A stretch of 64,000 nucleotides of DNA, from assembly GCF_024137025.1 (NCBI RefSeq), contig NZ_JAMYJR010000024.1, positions 1 to 64,000 of the forward strand, written 5' to 3'. Below the pieces are notes generated by a model, which was not told the origin of the DNA, made no database searches, and saw only the letters and a program-made list of their open reading frames with translations. This document shows positions 16,288 to 24,545 of this stretch, one piece after another. Position 1 is the stretch's first letter. Each line of letters opens with the position of its first letter. The translations under genes and the position numbers were made by a program. Source of the stretch: Paractinoplanes aksuensis. GTDB lineage: Bacteria; Actinomycetota; Actinomycetes; Mycobacteriales; Micromonosporaceae.

Positions 16288-17283
16288 TTACCCGGAGCGC
16301 CGATTCCGTACACCGCTGGTCGGACGGGGCGAAGGCTCCCACTTGTCCTTCTTGGCGGGGCGGGGCGAACCGACCCGGGCCGCCTCGAGCTGCGCGGCGA
16401 AGGCGATGCCCAGGAACAGCGCGATGCCGGTCAGGTTGGCCCACAGCAGCAGCGCGATGATCGCGGTCAGCGGCCCGTAGGTGGCCCCGAAACCCTCGGC
16501 GAAGCGCACGTACCCGGCCAGCAACAGGCTGGCCAGCCACCACAGCGCGGTCGCCAGCCCGGCCCCGAACAGCAGCCACGACAGGCCCGGCTGGTGGCGC
16601 CGTGGCGAGTACTTGAACAGCAGCCCGACCGCGAACACGATCAACAGCAGACTCAGCGGCCAGCGTACGAAGTCCCAGGCCACCCGCAGATCGGCGGCCC
16701 ACTCCCAGTGCCGGGCGGCGGCGTTGCCGAACGGCCGCCCGGCCACCAGTAACAGGAAGCCGAACAGAGCGGGCAGACCGGCCACCGCGGCCAGGATCGT
16801 GGCCCGCAGGTACTTGAACAGCACCGGCCGGTCCCGTTCGACGCCGTAGATCCGGTTCGCGCCGCGTTCGATCTGGCTGACCGCCGTGGTCAGAGCGAAC
16901 AGACCGGTGATCAGACCCAGGGTCAGGGCCAGCTCGCCGGCGTCGCTGCTGCCCTCGGTGTCCTCGAGCAGCTCGGCCACGAGCGGATCGCTGGCGCCCG
17001 GGGTCAGCTCGAGGATCGTCTCGGCCACGACCCGGCCGCCGTCCTCGGCGCCCAGGTCGGCGGCCAGCCCGGACAGCGCGATGAGGAACGGCACGATGGC
17101 CAGACAGAGCTGGAACGCGAACGCCCGCGCGTGGCTGAAACCGTCGCCGTAGCGGAACCGGATGAACGCGTCGCGGATAAGCGGCCAGCGGCCGTAGTGC
17201 CACAGAGCCTGGACGGCGTCGTCGGCCGAGAGCTCGTCCCCGCTCATGTCGCGGGTTTGCGGTACGGGCTCCGTACTACTCAC
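16288..17283 (-). CDS. YihY/BrkB-family membrane protein
   Basis: 331 residues with six predicted membrane segments. Family blocks include FSHARAFAFQLCLAIVPFLIAL in the first helix and FGATYGPLTAIIALLLWANLTGIALFLG near the end. The family was once misannotated as RNase BN; its members are inner-membrane proteins, some linked to lipid or lipopolysaccharide transport. The C-terminal 30 residues are basic and cytoplasmic. The start overlaps the DagK-like gene by 8 bases, so the two are cotranscribed. Confidence 0.88.
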   Translation of the reverse strand: MSSTEPVPQTRDMSGDELSADDAVQALWHYGRWPLIRDAFIRFRYGDGFSHARAFAFQLCLAIVPFLIALSGLAADLGAEDGGRVVAETILELTPGASDPLVAELLEDTEGSSDAGELALTLGLITGLFALTTAVSQIERGANRIYGVERDRPVLFKYLRATILAAVAGLPALFGFLLLVAGRPFGNAAARHWEWAADLRVAWDFVRWPLSLLLIVFAVGLLFKYSPRRHQPGLSWLLFGAGLATALWWLASLLLAGYVRFAEGFGATYGPLTAIIALLLWANLTGIALFLGIAFAAQLEAARVGSPRPAKKDKWEPSPRPTSGVRNRRSG

Positions 17284-18241
17284 GCGCGGCCTCGCGGATG
17301 TCCTCGGCCGCCTCGGCCGCGGTGCTCACGTCGTACGCCAGGTCGGGGTCGCTGGCCGGGCGGGGCACGCTGAGCAGGAGCGCGCGGGGCTTGATCGAGA
17401 TCTTGAGGTGCCGGCCGGGCTCGATGAGGTCGCCGTCGAGCTGCCGGGGCTGGGCCGACCGGGAGTGGATCTCGATGCGCTCGGCGGTGTACGTCTCCAT
17501 CAGCGGCACGCTCTCGCGCCGCCGGATCACGCCCCAGGCCAGCGACATCCAGTGGCCTAGGTTGTTCGGGCTCAGGATGGCCACGTCGAGCTTGCCGTCG
17601 GCCGGGTCGGCCTCGGTCAACAGGGTCACCCCGCCCTGCAGGCGGCCGACGTTGCCGACGATCACGCTCCGCGGGCGCCGCGGCATCACCTTGCCGCCGT
17701 CGAGCACGATCCGGGTCTGCACCGGCCGTTCCCGCAGCGCCTTGAGGCCGCCGCCGATGTAGGCGAGCCAGCCGATCCGCTTCTTGGCCTCGTCCGACGT
17801 CTTCTCGAGCATCTGGGCGTCGAAGCCCATGCCGGCCATCACCACGAAGCATTTGCCGTCGACCACGCCGACGTCGATGCGCTTGCGACCGCCCTCGATC
17901 GCCACCTGCACGCCGGTCGCCGGATCGGTGCCGAGGCCCAGATTGGCCGCGAGCAGGTTGCCGGTGCCGGCCGGCAGCACGGCCATGGTCACGTCGGAGC
18001 CGGCCAGCGCGGTGACCACGGCCATCACGGTGCCGTCGCCGCCGCAGGCGAAGACCATTTCGGCCCCGTCCTCGACGGCCTGCCGGGCCTGACCCTCGCC
18101 CGGGTCCTCGGGGGTGGTCTCGTACCAGGCCGGTTCGGGCCAGCCCACGCTCGCCAGGCCCTCGCCGATGATCCGGCGCAGCTCATCCAGGTCGGGCACC
18201 TTGGTCGGGTTAACTACTACGGCGCTGCGGGGTCCAGTCAC
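17276..18241 (-). CDS. Diacylglycerol kinase-family lipid kinase
   Basis: 321 residues. The nucleotide-binding signature is VFACGGDGTVMAV, followed by VLPAGTGNLLAANLG; the second beta-rich domain contains GMGFDAQM and the closing DGDLIEPG...LKISIKP block. These are soluble YegS/DgkB-type lipid kinases that phosphorylate diacylglycerol or related lipids; in actinomycetes the group also includes enzymes of phosphatidylinositol mannoside or sphingolipid-like metabolism. It heads a four-gene operon with BrkB-like, PAP2 and EEP genes. Kinase and phosphatase in one operon suggests control of a lipid-phosphate pool. Confidence 0.9.
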   Translation of the reverse strand: MTGPRSAVVVNPTKVPDLDELRRIIGEGLASVGWPEPAWYETTPEDPGEGQARQAVEDGAEMVFACGGDGTVMAVVTALAGSDVTMAVLPAGTGNLLAANLGLGTDPATGVQVAIEGGRKRIDVGVVDGKCFVVMAGMGFDAQMLEKTSDEAKKRIGWLAYIGGGLKALRERPVQTRIVLDGGKVMPRRPRSVIVGNVGRLQGGVTLLTEADPADGKLDVAILSPNNLGHWMSLAWGVIRRRESVPLMETYTAERIEIHSRSAQPRQLDGDLIEPGRHLKISIKPRALLLSVPRPASDPDLAYDVSTAAEAAEDIREAARE

Positions 18242-18300
18242 GGCGACAGTGTGCCCGACCAGGGTGGGGATCGAAACTCGCCTTCTGTACCGTGAATTAC

Positions 18301-19077
18301 GTGAGCATGACCGCGGTCACCTGGTGGGGCCACAGCACCGTCTGGCTGGCCGACTCCGGCACGTCCCTGCTGACCGACCCGGTGCTCACCGGCCGGGTGG
18401 CTCACCTACGCCGCATGGCCGGCCCGCAACCGGCCCTGCCCGGCGTGCCCGACGCGGTGCTGCTCTCCCACCTGCACGCCGACCACTTCCACGTCGCCTC
18501 CCTGCGCAAACTCGGCGGCACGCCCAAGCTGATCGTGCCCCGTGGCGCCGGCGGTTTCGTGGTCAAGGCGCTGGGCTTCGAGGCCGCCGCCCGCACCGTC
18601 GAGCTCGCGCCGGGTGAAGAGACAACCGTGGGTTCCGTACGGGTCCGGGCCGTCAAGGCAGCCCATGACGGCGGTCGCGGTCCGTGGTCGCGCGAACGCG
18701 CCCTGGCCATCGGGTTCGTCGTCGAGGGCGAGTCCCGCACCTGGTTCGCGGGCGACACCGGCCTGTTCGACGAGATGAACGACCTGGCCCCGCTCGACCT
18801 GGCCCTCGTGCCGGTCGGCGGCTGGGGCCCCACCCTGGGCTCGCTGCACCACCTGGACGCGACGGCCGGGGCCGAGGCCCTGCGCCGGGTCAAGGCGTCC
18901 TGGGCGGTCCCGGTCCACTACGGCACGTTCTGGCCGGTCGGCATGGGCCGCGTCCGGTCCCACATGTTCCGCGACCCCGGCGAAGAGTTCGCCCGCGTCG
19001 CCCTGCGCACCGCTCCCGACTCCCACGTGCGGGTGCTGGCCCAGGGCGAGACGCTGACGATCGGCCGGCCCGCGTGA
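18301..19077 (+). CDS. MBL-fold metallo-hydrolase (UlaG-like)
   Basis: 258 residues from GTG 18301; GTG 18292 and ATG 18307 are also possible and none has a clear ribosome-binding site. Metal ligands are visible: WWGHST near the start, LLSHLHADHF (HxHxDH), VKAAHDG, FAGDTGLF and the closing VPVHYGTFWP. The layout is that of UlaG/beta-lactamase-fold hydrolases such as N-acylphosphatidylethanolamine phospholipase D-like proteins. Divergent from the DagK-like operon and coupled by a GTGA overlap to the DedA gene. Confidence 0.88.
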   Translation: MSMTAVTWWGHSTVWLADSGTSLLTDPVLTGRVAHLRRMAGPQPALPGVPDAVLLSHLHADHFHVASLRKLGGTPKLIVPRGAGGFVVKALGFEAAARTVELAPGEETTVGSVRVRAVKAAHDGGRGPWSRERALAIGFVVEGESRTWFAGDTGLFDEMNDLAPLDLALVPVGGWGPTLGSLHHLDATAGAEALRRVKASWAVPVHYGTFWPVGMGRVRSHMFRDPGEEFARVALRTAPDSHVRVLAQGETLTIGRPA

Positions 19078-19670
19078 CGGCCACTCTTGGCACGCTGGCC
19101 TGGCTTTTCGCGGTGGTGGCGTTCGGCGCCATCATTCCGATCGTCCCGACCGGGGCGGCGGTCAGCGGGGCCGCGGCCCTGGCCTTCCACGAGCACCACC
19201 CGGTGCTCATCGTCTTCGTCATCGCGGCCGGCGCCGCCGCGGCCTACGTGGGCGACCTGGTCATGTACGCGATGTGCCGGGTCGGCGGCGAGAAGCTGGC
19301 CAAGCGCCTGCGCTGGCTGCGCGACGAGGAACACCTGGTCTCGGTCAAGGAGAAGCTGCAAGAGAAGCAGATCCCGGTGCTGCTGGTCTCGCGGCTGATC
19401 CCCGGCGGCCGGGTGCCGGTGCTGCTGGCGGCCGCCTTCCTGGGCATGCCCTGGCGTACGTTCGTGGTGGCCAACGCCCCGGCCTGCGCGCTGTGGTCGA
19501 CCGTCTACGCCGGCATCGGCGTGGCCGGCGGCTCGATCTTCCCCGAGCCGTGGGAGGGCGTGGTCGCGGCCGTCCTGGTCATCCTGATCGTCAACCAGAC
19601 CATCTCGTGGATCTCGAAGCGCCGCGAGGCCCGGGCCGCCGAGGCTAATACTTCAGGTGCTGGCGCGTGA
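19074..19670 (+). CDS. DedA/VTT-family membrane protein
   Basis: 198 residues from GTG 19074, which overlaps the stop of the MBL gene. Hydrophobic segments alternate with the DedA signature: IIPIVPTGAAVSGAAAL, a reentrant-loop motif; YVGDLVMYAMCRVGGEKLAKR; and the conserved VSRLIPGGRVPVLLAAAFLGMPWRTF with the essential Arg residues. DedA proteins include flippases for undecaprenyl phosphate and phosphatidylethanolamine. Pairing with an MBL hydrolase next to a lipid-kinase operon suggests envelope lipid turnover. The 3' end overlaps the convergent hydrolase gene by 26 bases. Confidence 0.88.
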   Translation: MTATLGTLAWLFAVVAFGAIIPIVPTGAAVSGAAALAFHEHHPVLIVFVIAAGAAAAYVGDLVMYAMCRVGGEKLAKRLRWLRDEEHLVSVKEKLQEKQIPVLLVSRLIPGGRVPVLLAAAFLGMPWRTFVVANAPACALWSTVYAGIGVAGGSIFPEPWEGVVAAVLVILIVNQTISWISKRREARAAEANTSGAGA

Positions 19671-20598
19671 GCTTCGCAACCTTCTGAACTGTGGCGATGC
19701 CGCCCGACATGGTGCCGTTGTCGTGGGACAGCACCGCGATCGAGACGTCGGTGCCCGGCCCGGTGACCCGCCCGACCGAGTTGATGATCCACCGGTAGTT
19801 CTCGGTCGAGCGGGCCAGCCAGCCGTTCTTGACCGTGAACTTCTCGGTGCTCTTGGCGACGGCCGGCACGCCCCAGTCCTGGCTCTCGTCGACCGTGCTC
19901 ATCAGCGTGTACGCCAGCTTGCGCGAATCCGCGTCCAGCGGCCCCGACGTGTCGGTCAGCTCGGCCAGCAGCTTGACCTGGTCGTTCACGGTGGTGCGGG
20001 TCAGGCCCCAGGCACTGTTGACCTTGGTCTGGGTCAGCCCGAGCCGCTTGTTGCAGGCGCCCACGCCCGAGGCCCGGCCCAGCTTCGAGAACAGCGAGGT
20101 GGTGGCATCGTTGTCGCTCAGCCGGATCATGCGCTTGGCCAGGGACAGTTCGGTGGCGGTGAGATCACGCCCCGAGTCCTGGGCCTTGAGCAGCAGACAG
20201 GCCAGCACCTGCACCTTGACGACGCTCGCGGTCTCGTACTTCTCGGTCCCCCGGAACGAGTAGCGCTGCCCCGTGCGCCGGTCGAGCACGGCGACCGAGA
20301 ACTCCGGGGCGGACGCGGCGTACTTCTTGAGCGCCGCGTCGAGCGCCTTGACCCGGGTCGCGCGCACCTCGGCCGCGCTCGGCCCGGTGCTGGTGGCGGC
20401 CGGTTGCGGGGCGGCGGCCTGGGCTTGAGCTTGGGCGGCCTGGGTGGGGACGGCAGCCGCGCGGACGGTGGCAGCCCGGGCGCCGGTGCCGGAACCGGAG
20501 TCACGCATCATGCCCACCCCGACCAACCCCGCACCCCCGAGGACACCCACCGCGGCCGCGGCCAGAATCCAGTTTCGCGTACGTCGCACGCCTGCCAT
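19645..20598 (-). CDS. Secreted serine hydrolase of the class A beta-lactamase fold
   Basis: 317 residues with an N-terminal membrane/signal segment (about 9-30) and an Ala/Gln-rich linker to residue 75. Penicillin-binding motifs are present: S125-V-V-K128, S161-D-N163 and K257-N-G259 replacing the usual KTG. The Glu166 region of true class A beta-lactamases (ExxLN) is not obvious. It is more likely a cell-wall or unknown-substrate serine hydrolase, as is common in actinomycetes, than a resistance enzyme. Convergent with the DedA gene and overlapping it by 26 bases. Confidence 0.85.
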   Translation of the reverse strand: MAGVRRTRNWILAAAAVGVLGGAGLVGVGMMRDSGSGTGARAATVRAAAVPTQAAQAQAQAAAPQPAATSTGPSAAEVRATRVKALDAALKKYAASAPEFSVAVLDRRTGQRYSFRGTEKYETASVVKVQVLACLLLKAQDSGRDLTATELSLAKRMIRLSDNDATTSLFSKLGRASGVGACNKRLGLTQTKVNSAWGLTRTTVNDQVKLLAELTDTSGPLDADSRKLAYTLMSTVDESQDWGVPAVAKSTEKFTVKNGWLARSTENYRWIINSVGRVTGPGTDVSIAVLSHDNGTMSGGIATVQKVAKLTRQHLKY

Positions 20599-20738
20599 AG
20601 TGCCAAGTCGCGACGGTCCATGGGCGTCCTAGGGTGCAGCGCGTACGAGATTGACAGCAAGTATCGACTTTCGGCGTACCCGGCGTTCACCAAGGGTGAT
20701 CGCGTTTGAGGCGTGCCTTCCTGGCGCATCATGGGAAC

Positions 20739-21632
20739 ATGCGCATCCCGTTGCTGTCACCCGCCGCGCTCGCCGAACTGGCCCGCTCCGCCGTGGTCCA
20801 GGTCGTCGAGACGGCGGCCGCGGCCGCCACCGTGCCCGTACGGGTGGTCGGCCTGCTCGGCCAGACCGAACTCCTGGTCAGCCGCGTCACCATGATCGCC
20901 GACGAGGCCGAGGCCCTGATCCACCGGGTGACCGCCGTGGTCGAGGCCGCCGAGGCGACGGTCGCCGACGCCCGCAGCATCGCCACGTCCGCCTCGAGCG
21001 TGGTAGGCAGCGCCGAAGAGATCAGCTCGCGGGCTGGGGTCGTCGTGGGCAGCGCTGAGGAGATCAGCTCGCGGGCCGGGGTTGTGGTGGGGCGGGCCGA
21101 AGAGGTCAGCGGGCGGGCGGCTTCGGTCGTCGGCACGGCGGAGGAGATCAGCGGACGGGCCGGGACGGTGGTCGGGCGGGCCGAGCAGGTCAGCGAGCGG
21201 GCCGAAGGCGTGGTTCTGCGGGCGGTCGGCATCTCGGACGCGGCCGCGGGCGTGGTCGAGCGGGCCACCGAGGTCAGCGCCCAGGCCGAGAACGTGGTGG
21301 GCCAGGCCGACAAGACCGCCAAGGAAGCCGCCCTGCTGCTCGCCGCCTACTCGGAGGCGCTCATGAAGGGCGCCCCGATAGCGCGCCGCTTCGTCGACGA
21401 ACTCTCCCCCGAAGAGGTGACGGCCGCGATCCGCATGATCGACCAGCTGCCGGCCCTGCGCTCACACCTGGTCGACGACGTGATGCCGCTGCTCGGCAAA
21501 CTCGACCAGGTCGGCCCCGACCTGCACAAACTGCTCGAAGTCACCGAAGACCTGCACCTGGCCATCGCCGGCCTCCCCGGCCTGAAACTGCTCCGCCGCC
21601 GCGGCGAGGAGCGCGTCGAGGAGTCCCGCTGA
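20739..21632 (+). CDS. Coiled-coil protein with tandem 14-residue repeats
   Basis: 297 residues from ATG 20739. Residues 1-70 are amphipathic helix (ELLVSRVTMIADEAEALIHRV). Residues 90-159 are five 14-residue repeats of the form G-x-A-E-E-I-S-x-R-A-x-x-V-V, followed by looser copies to about 195. The C-terminal 100 residues (MIDQLPALRSHLVDDVMPLL, then LHKLLEVTEDLHLAIAGLPG) are helical. There is no signal peptide. The repeat pattern suggests a long helical rod, or amphipathic membrane-surface helices as in some lipid-droplet or dynamin-like proteins. I do not recognise a functional family beyond hypothetical actinobacterial proteins. Confidence 0.8.
   Translation: MRIPLLSPAALAELARSAVVQVVETAAAAATVPVRVVGLLGQTELLVSRVTMIADEAEALIHRVTAVVEAAEATVADARSIATSASSVVGSAEEISSRAGVVVGSAEEISSRAGVVVGRAEEVSGRAASVVGTAEEISGRAGTVVGRAEQVSERAEGVVLRAVGISDAAAGVVERATEVSAQAENVVGQADKTAKEAALLLAAYSEALMKGAPIARRFVDELSPEEVTAAIRMIDQLPALRSHLVDDVMPLLGKLDQVGPDLHKLLEVTEDLHLAIAGLPGLKLLRRRGEERVEESR
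21006..21215 (+). repeat. Five 42-bp coding tandem repeats
   Basis: Units start at 21006, 21048, 21090, 21132 and 21174. The first two are nearly identical; the others differ mostly by substitutions that keep the 14-residue frame. The array lies wholly inside the coiled-coil gene, and copy number may vary between strains. Confidence 0.9.
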
Positions 21633-22169
21633 TCAGACCGTGGGCTTGAGGGTGTCGCGGAGCAGGTCGAGGTGGCCGCAGTGTTGGGCGGTCTCGCGGA
21701 TCATCTGCGCGAGCATCCAGCGGAGGCTGACCGGCGCCTTGCCGAACGACGGTCGCGCCGCGCGCTCGTCGAGGCTGCTGATCCCGGTGACGGCGGCCCG
21801 GCTGCGGGCGCACGCTGATTCGTAAAGCGTGCGCAAGGACTCGACCGAGTCGTCGCGGGCCGAGGTCCAGGCCCAGGTCTCGTCGGTGCCGACGGTGGTC
21901 CAGGGCTCGGGGAAGTCGGCGCCGAGCAGGATGTAGGTGAACCAGAGATCCTCCATGTGGGCCAGGTGCTTCACGATGCCGCCGATGGTCATGTCGGTGG
22001 CCGGCAGCAGCCGCTCGCCCGCGACCTGGTCGCTGACTCCGTCGAGTGCGGCCAGCACCATCGCACGATGCTCGTCGAGGAACTGGGTCAACGTCTCGCG
22101 CTCGGGCGGGTGCAGCTGCGGAAAGTCTGGTGGCGGTTCGTTCAGGACGGCCCCCTCCCCCTCGTTCAC
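21633..22169 (-). CDS. DinB-family protein
   Basis: 178 residues from GTG 22169; the frame is open upstream to 22253 but with no family similarity. Features of DinB/DUF664 four-helix metal-binding proteins are LDEHRAMVLAALDGVSD, GGIVKHLAHMEDLWF (first His ligand) and ETAQHCGHLDLLRDTL (second and third His). Many of these are bacillithiol/mycothiol-dependent transferases, and mycothiol is the likely thiol in an actinomycete. The stop immediately abuts that of the convergent coiled-coil gene. Confidence 0.85.
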   Translation of the reverse strand: MNEGEGAVLNEPPPDFPQLHPPERETLTQFLDEHRAMVLAALDGVSDQVAGERLLPATDMTIGGIVKHLAHMEDLWFTYILLGADFPEPWTTVGTDETWAWTSARDDSVESLRTLYESACARSRAAVTGISSLDERAARPSFGKAPVSLRWMLAQMIRETAQHCGHLDLLRDTLKPTV

Positions 22170-22281
22170 CGGTTGACGGCCATGATTCTGCCGGGTTCGG
22201 CCCCTCGCGGGCGGCGTCCAATCCGGATCTGTGGATAACTTCGCCCCATCCACACCGGCTTGCGGCAGGTTGAATCTTGCG

Positions 22282-22992
22282 CTATCGGCCGAGGAACGTG
22301 AGGGCGATACGCGCCTCGAAGCGGGCCGCGGCCCGGACGACGGCGGGAAGGGTGAGCGCGAAGATCAGCCCGGTGACCAGGTAGCAGATGACCGAGGCGG
22401 CGTAGGTGTCGCTGAGGCCCAGCAGCTCGGGCAGGTCGTCGCCCGGCAGCGACCAGCCCCACAGCGCGAAGCTGACACCGCCCAGCATTCCGGCCCACCA
22501 GGTCGCCACGAACGACACGGCGATCGTGTTCGGGATGAAGCGCAGCATGGCGTGGCTCAGTTCCCACCAGGTCATCCGGTCGGTGATCAGGGGTAGCAGG
22601 CGGCCTCCGCGGTAGGCGGGCTCGGGCACCTCGACGCCGAGCACCGCGCCCGCCCGCGCTCGCTCCTGGGTGGCGAACTTGCGCGACTGCAGCAGGGCCA
22701 GCATCAGCAGTGGCACTCCGATCCACACCACCGCCAGGCTCAGCCCGGCCGTGAACGCAGTCCCACAAACGACGAACGACGCCACCGCCAACGGGAGCCC
22801 ACTCAGGACATACCGCGAGTCCTCCACGACCCGCCGCGCCGGTGGAGCTTCGAGCTGTGCGGGCGCCGACGAGCTCCCGAGCTGGGCAGTAGCGGAATGC
22901 ATCTCCAGCTGAGCGGGTGCCAGCGGTGCCTCCGGCTGAGGAATCTCGAGCTGAGCGGCGGCCTGAGAAGTCTCGAGCTGGGTTGTCGTCAT
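22282..22992 (-). CDS. Sensor-domain (PF13796-like) membrane protein
   Basis: 236 residues from ATG 22992. The first 50 residues are low-complexity with five repeats ending in AQLE or AQLG. Four membrane segments follow (VLSGLPLAVASFVVCGTAFTAG, LAVVWIGVPLLMLALL, IAVSFVATWWAGMLGG and VICYLVTGLIFALTLP). The second half matches the putative sensor domain that in other actinomycetes precedes a histidine kinase. Here no kinase follows. A perfect 28-nt palindrome lies 54 bases upstream of the start and may control it. Confidence 0.78.
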   Translation of the reverse strand: MTTTQLETSQAAAQLEIPQPEAPLAPAQLEMHSATAQLGSSSAPAQLEAPPARRVVEDSRYVLSGLPLAVASFVVCGTAFTAGLSLAVVWIGVPLLMLALLQSRKFATQERARAGAVLGVEVPEPAYRGGRLLPLITDRMTWWELSHAMLRFIPNTIAVSFVATWWAGMLGGVSFALWGWSLPGDDLPELLGLSDTYAASVICYLVTGLIFALTLPAVVRAAARFEARIALTFLGR

Positions 22993-23045
22993 ATCCACGA
23001 CGCTATTGACCCGCGTCGCATCAACCGATCCGGCAAGCCACCCGA

Positions 23046-23073
23046 TCCGGGGTAGGGCTAGCCCTACCCCGGA
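23046..23073. promoter_or_regulatory. Perfect 28-nt palindrome upstream of the sensor-domain gene
   Basis: TCCGGGGTAGGGCT joined directly to AGCCCTACCCCGGA, with no loop and the rare tetranucleotide CTAG at the centre. The shape suits a dimeric DNA-binding protein rather than a terminator, and no T-run follows. It lies 54 bases before the sensor-domain ATG at 22992. The surrounding gene-free stretch 22993-23355 otherwise holds only GC-rich sequence and the protease terminator at 23291-23320. Confidence 0.6.
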
Positions 23074-23290
23074 CACGGCAGCCAGCGGCGAGCGGCACGG
23101 CGAGCGCGAGGCGGGACGGCACGACGGGCGCGGGCGAGGCGGGCGGTGTGGGCGAGGCGGGCGGAGCCTGCGAGCCGGGGCGCCACAAACTCTGGGCCGG
23201 AAGCCGGGTGGGGGCGCGAGCACCGCTCAGGCCGTCCGCTCCTCAGTGAACGCGTCGGTTAATCCCGTACTTTCAAAAAGGCCGCAAGCA

Positions 23291-23320
23291 AACGGCCCTG
23301 CCGATACCGACAGGGCCGTT
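23291..23320 (-). terminator. Rho-independent terminator of the streptogrisin-like gene
   Basis: AACGGCCCTG and CAGGGCCGTT form a perfect 10-bp stem around a 10-base loop. On the minus strand a T-run (CCTTTTTG, 23273-23280) follows. It starts 36 bases after the protease stop codon. Confidence 0.85.
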
Positions 23321-23355
23321 GCTGAAGAAAACCGAGCAGCTGAAGAAGCAGAGGA

Positions 23356-24384
23356 TCAGAAGACCTGGACGCCGTAGACGTTCAGGGCTTCCGTGACGGG
23401 CTGGAAGTACGTGGTGCCGCCCGAGGTGCAGTTGCCGCTGCCGCCTGAGGTGAGGCCCAGGGCGGTGGTGCCGGCGTAGAGCGGGCCGCCGCTGTCGCCC
23501 GGCTGGGCGCAGACGGTGGTGCGGATCAGGCCGGAGACGGAGCCCTCGGCGTAGTTGACCGTGCTGTTGAGGGCGGTCACGCGGCCCGAGCGGATGCCGG
23601 TGGTGGAGCCGCGGCGGGTGACCGTGGCGCCGACGGCGGGGGTGCCGGCCGAGGTGATCTCCTGGTTGCCGACGGTGCCGCTCTTGGTGATGGTCGTGTT
23701 GGTGTAGCGGACGATGCCGTAGTCGTTGCCGGGGAAGCTGGTGCCGGAGCGGGTGCCCAGGGTGACCGAGCCGTTCGTCCAGCTGGACGCGATGTTGGTG
23801 CAGTGGCCGGCCGTCAGGAAGTAGTAGGTGCTGCCCGAGCGCACGTTGAAGCCGAGCGAGCAGCGGCCGCCGCCGGCGTAGATGGCGTCGCCGCCGCTGA
23901 TGTTGGTGCTGATCCGGCCGGGCGCGCGTTCGATGCGGGCGTTGTCGCCGAGCTTGGCCACGGTGGCCTCGACGGCGGCGAGCGCGGCGCCGGTGACCGT
24001 GCTGTCGACCTCGACGACGACCTGGTTGCTGACCGGGTCGACGGCGAACGCGGTTCCGGGGGTCTTCAGGCTGCTCTTGAGGGCGTTGTCGGCCGCGGCG
24101 AGCTGGGCGCCGGTGCGGCTGACGAAGCGGGGGGTGGCGCCGGCCGCCTTGACCGACTTGGCGGTCACGGCGTCGGTGACGTTGACGACGACCTTGCCGG
24201 CCGAGTCGATGTACGAGCCGGCGGCGTTGACGCCGAACTGCGAGTCGAGCTTCTGCGAGAGAGCGCTGGGGGCGAACGAGTCGCCGGAGGGGGCGGCCGA
24301 CGCGGGTGAGGCGGCGAGTCCGGTGCCGACGAGCATGCAGGCAGCAAGGCCGACGATCGGCCGGCGCAGCTTCCGGTTGAGCAC
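23356..24384 (-). CDS. Streptogrisin/alpha-lytic-type secreted serine protease
   Basis: 342 residues from GTG 24384, with a GGGAGGA ribosome-binding site. A signal peptide ends near ASPASA (residue 30). A propeptide of the alpha-lytic protease type covers about 31-158. The mature chymotrypsin-fold domain starts near NISGGDAIYAG. The catalytic triad is His194 (TAGHC), Asp221 (GNDYGIVRY) and Ser298 (QPGDSGGPL); paired cysteines lie in RCSLGF/HC and VCAQ/GNCTSG. It is probably exported by Sec and self-matured. A dedicated terminator follows. Confidence 0.93.
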   Translation of the reverse strand: MLNRKLRRPIVGLAACMLVGTGLAASPASAAPSGDSFAPSALSQKLDSQFGVNAAGSYIDSAGKVVVNVTDAVTAKSVKAAGATPRFVSRTGAQLAAADNALKSSLKTPGTAFAVDPVSNQVVVEVDSTVTGAALAAVEATVAKLGDNARIERAPGRISTNISGGDAIYAGGGRCSLGFNVRSGSTYYFLTAGHCTNIASSWTNGSVTLGTRSGTSFPGNDYGIVRYTNTTITKSGTVGNQEITSAGTPAVGATVTRRGSTTGIRSGRVTALNSTVNYAEGSVSGLIRTTVCAQPGDSGGPLYAGTTALGLTSGGSGNCTSGGTTYFQPVTEALNVYGVQVF

Positions 24385-24545
24385 GGGGGTCCTCCCAGGG
24401 GGTGGGGGTACGCCGTAGCCGGCGTACCGCTCTGCCCTCGGAGTATTGAGACTTCTCGATGGTTCGACAAGATGTTCACATTTTTGACGCCCGTGAACGA
24501 AACCCGCCTGACCTGCGCGAACGCCCACGCATAGCGCGAATCGTA

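Noticed and set aside
19645..20598. Reading the class A-like hydrolase as a beta-lactamase resistance gene
   Set aside because: SxxK and SDN are present but the Glu166 loop is not recognisable and KTG is KNG, so resistance is not supported.
21006..21215. Regularly spaced 42-bp repeats, considered as a CRISPR array
   Set aside because: There are no spacers; units are contiguous, in frame and diverge by codon-preserving changes inside a gene. No cas genes.
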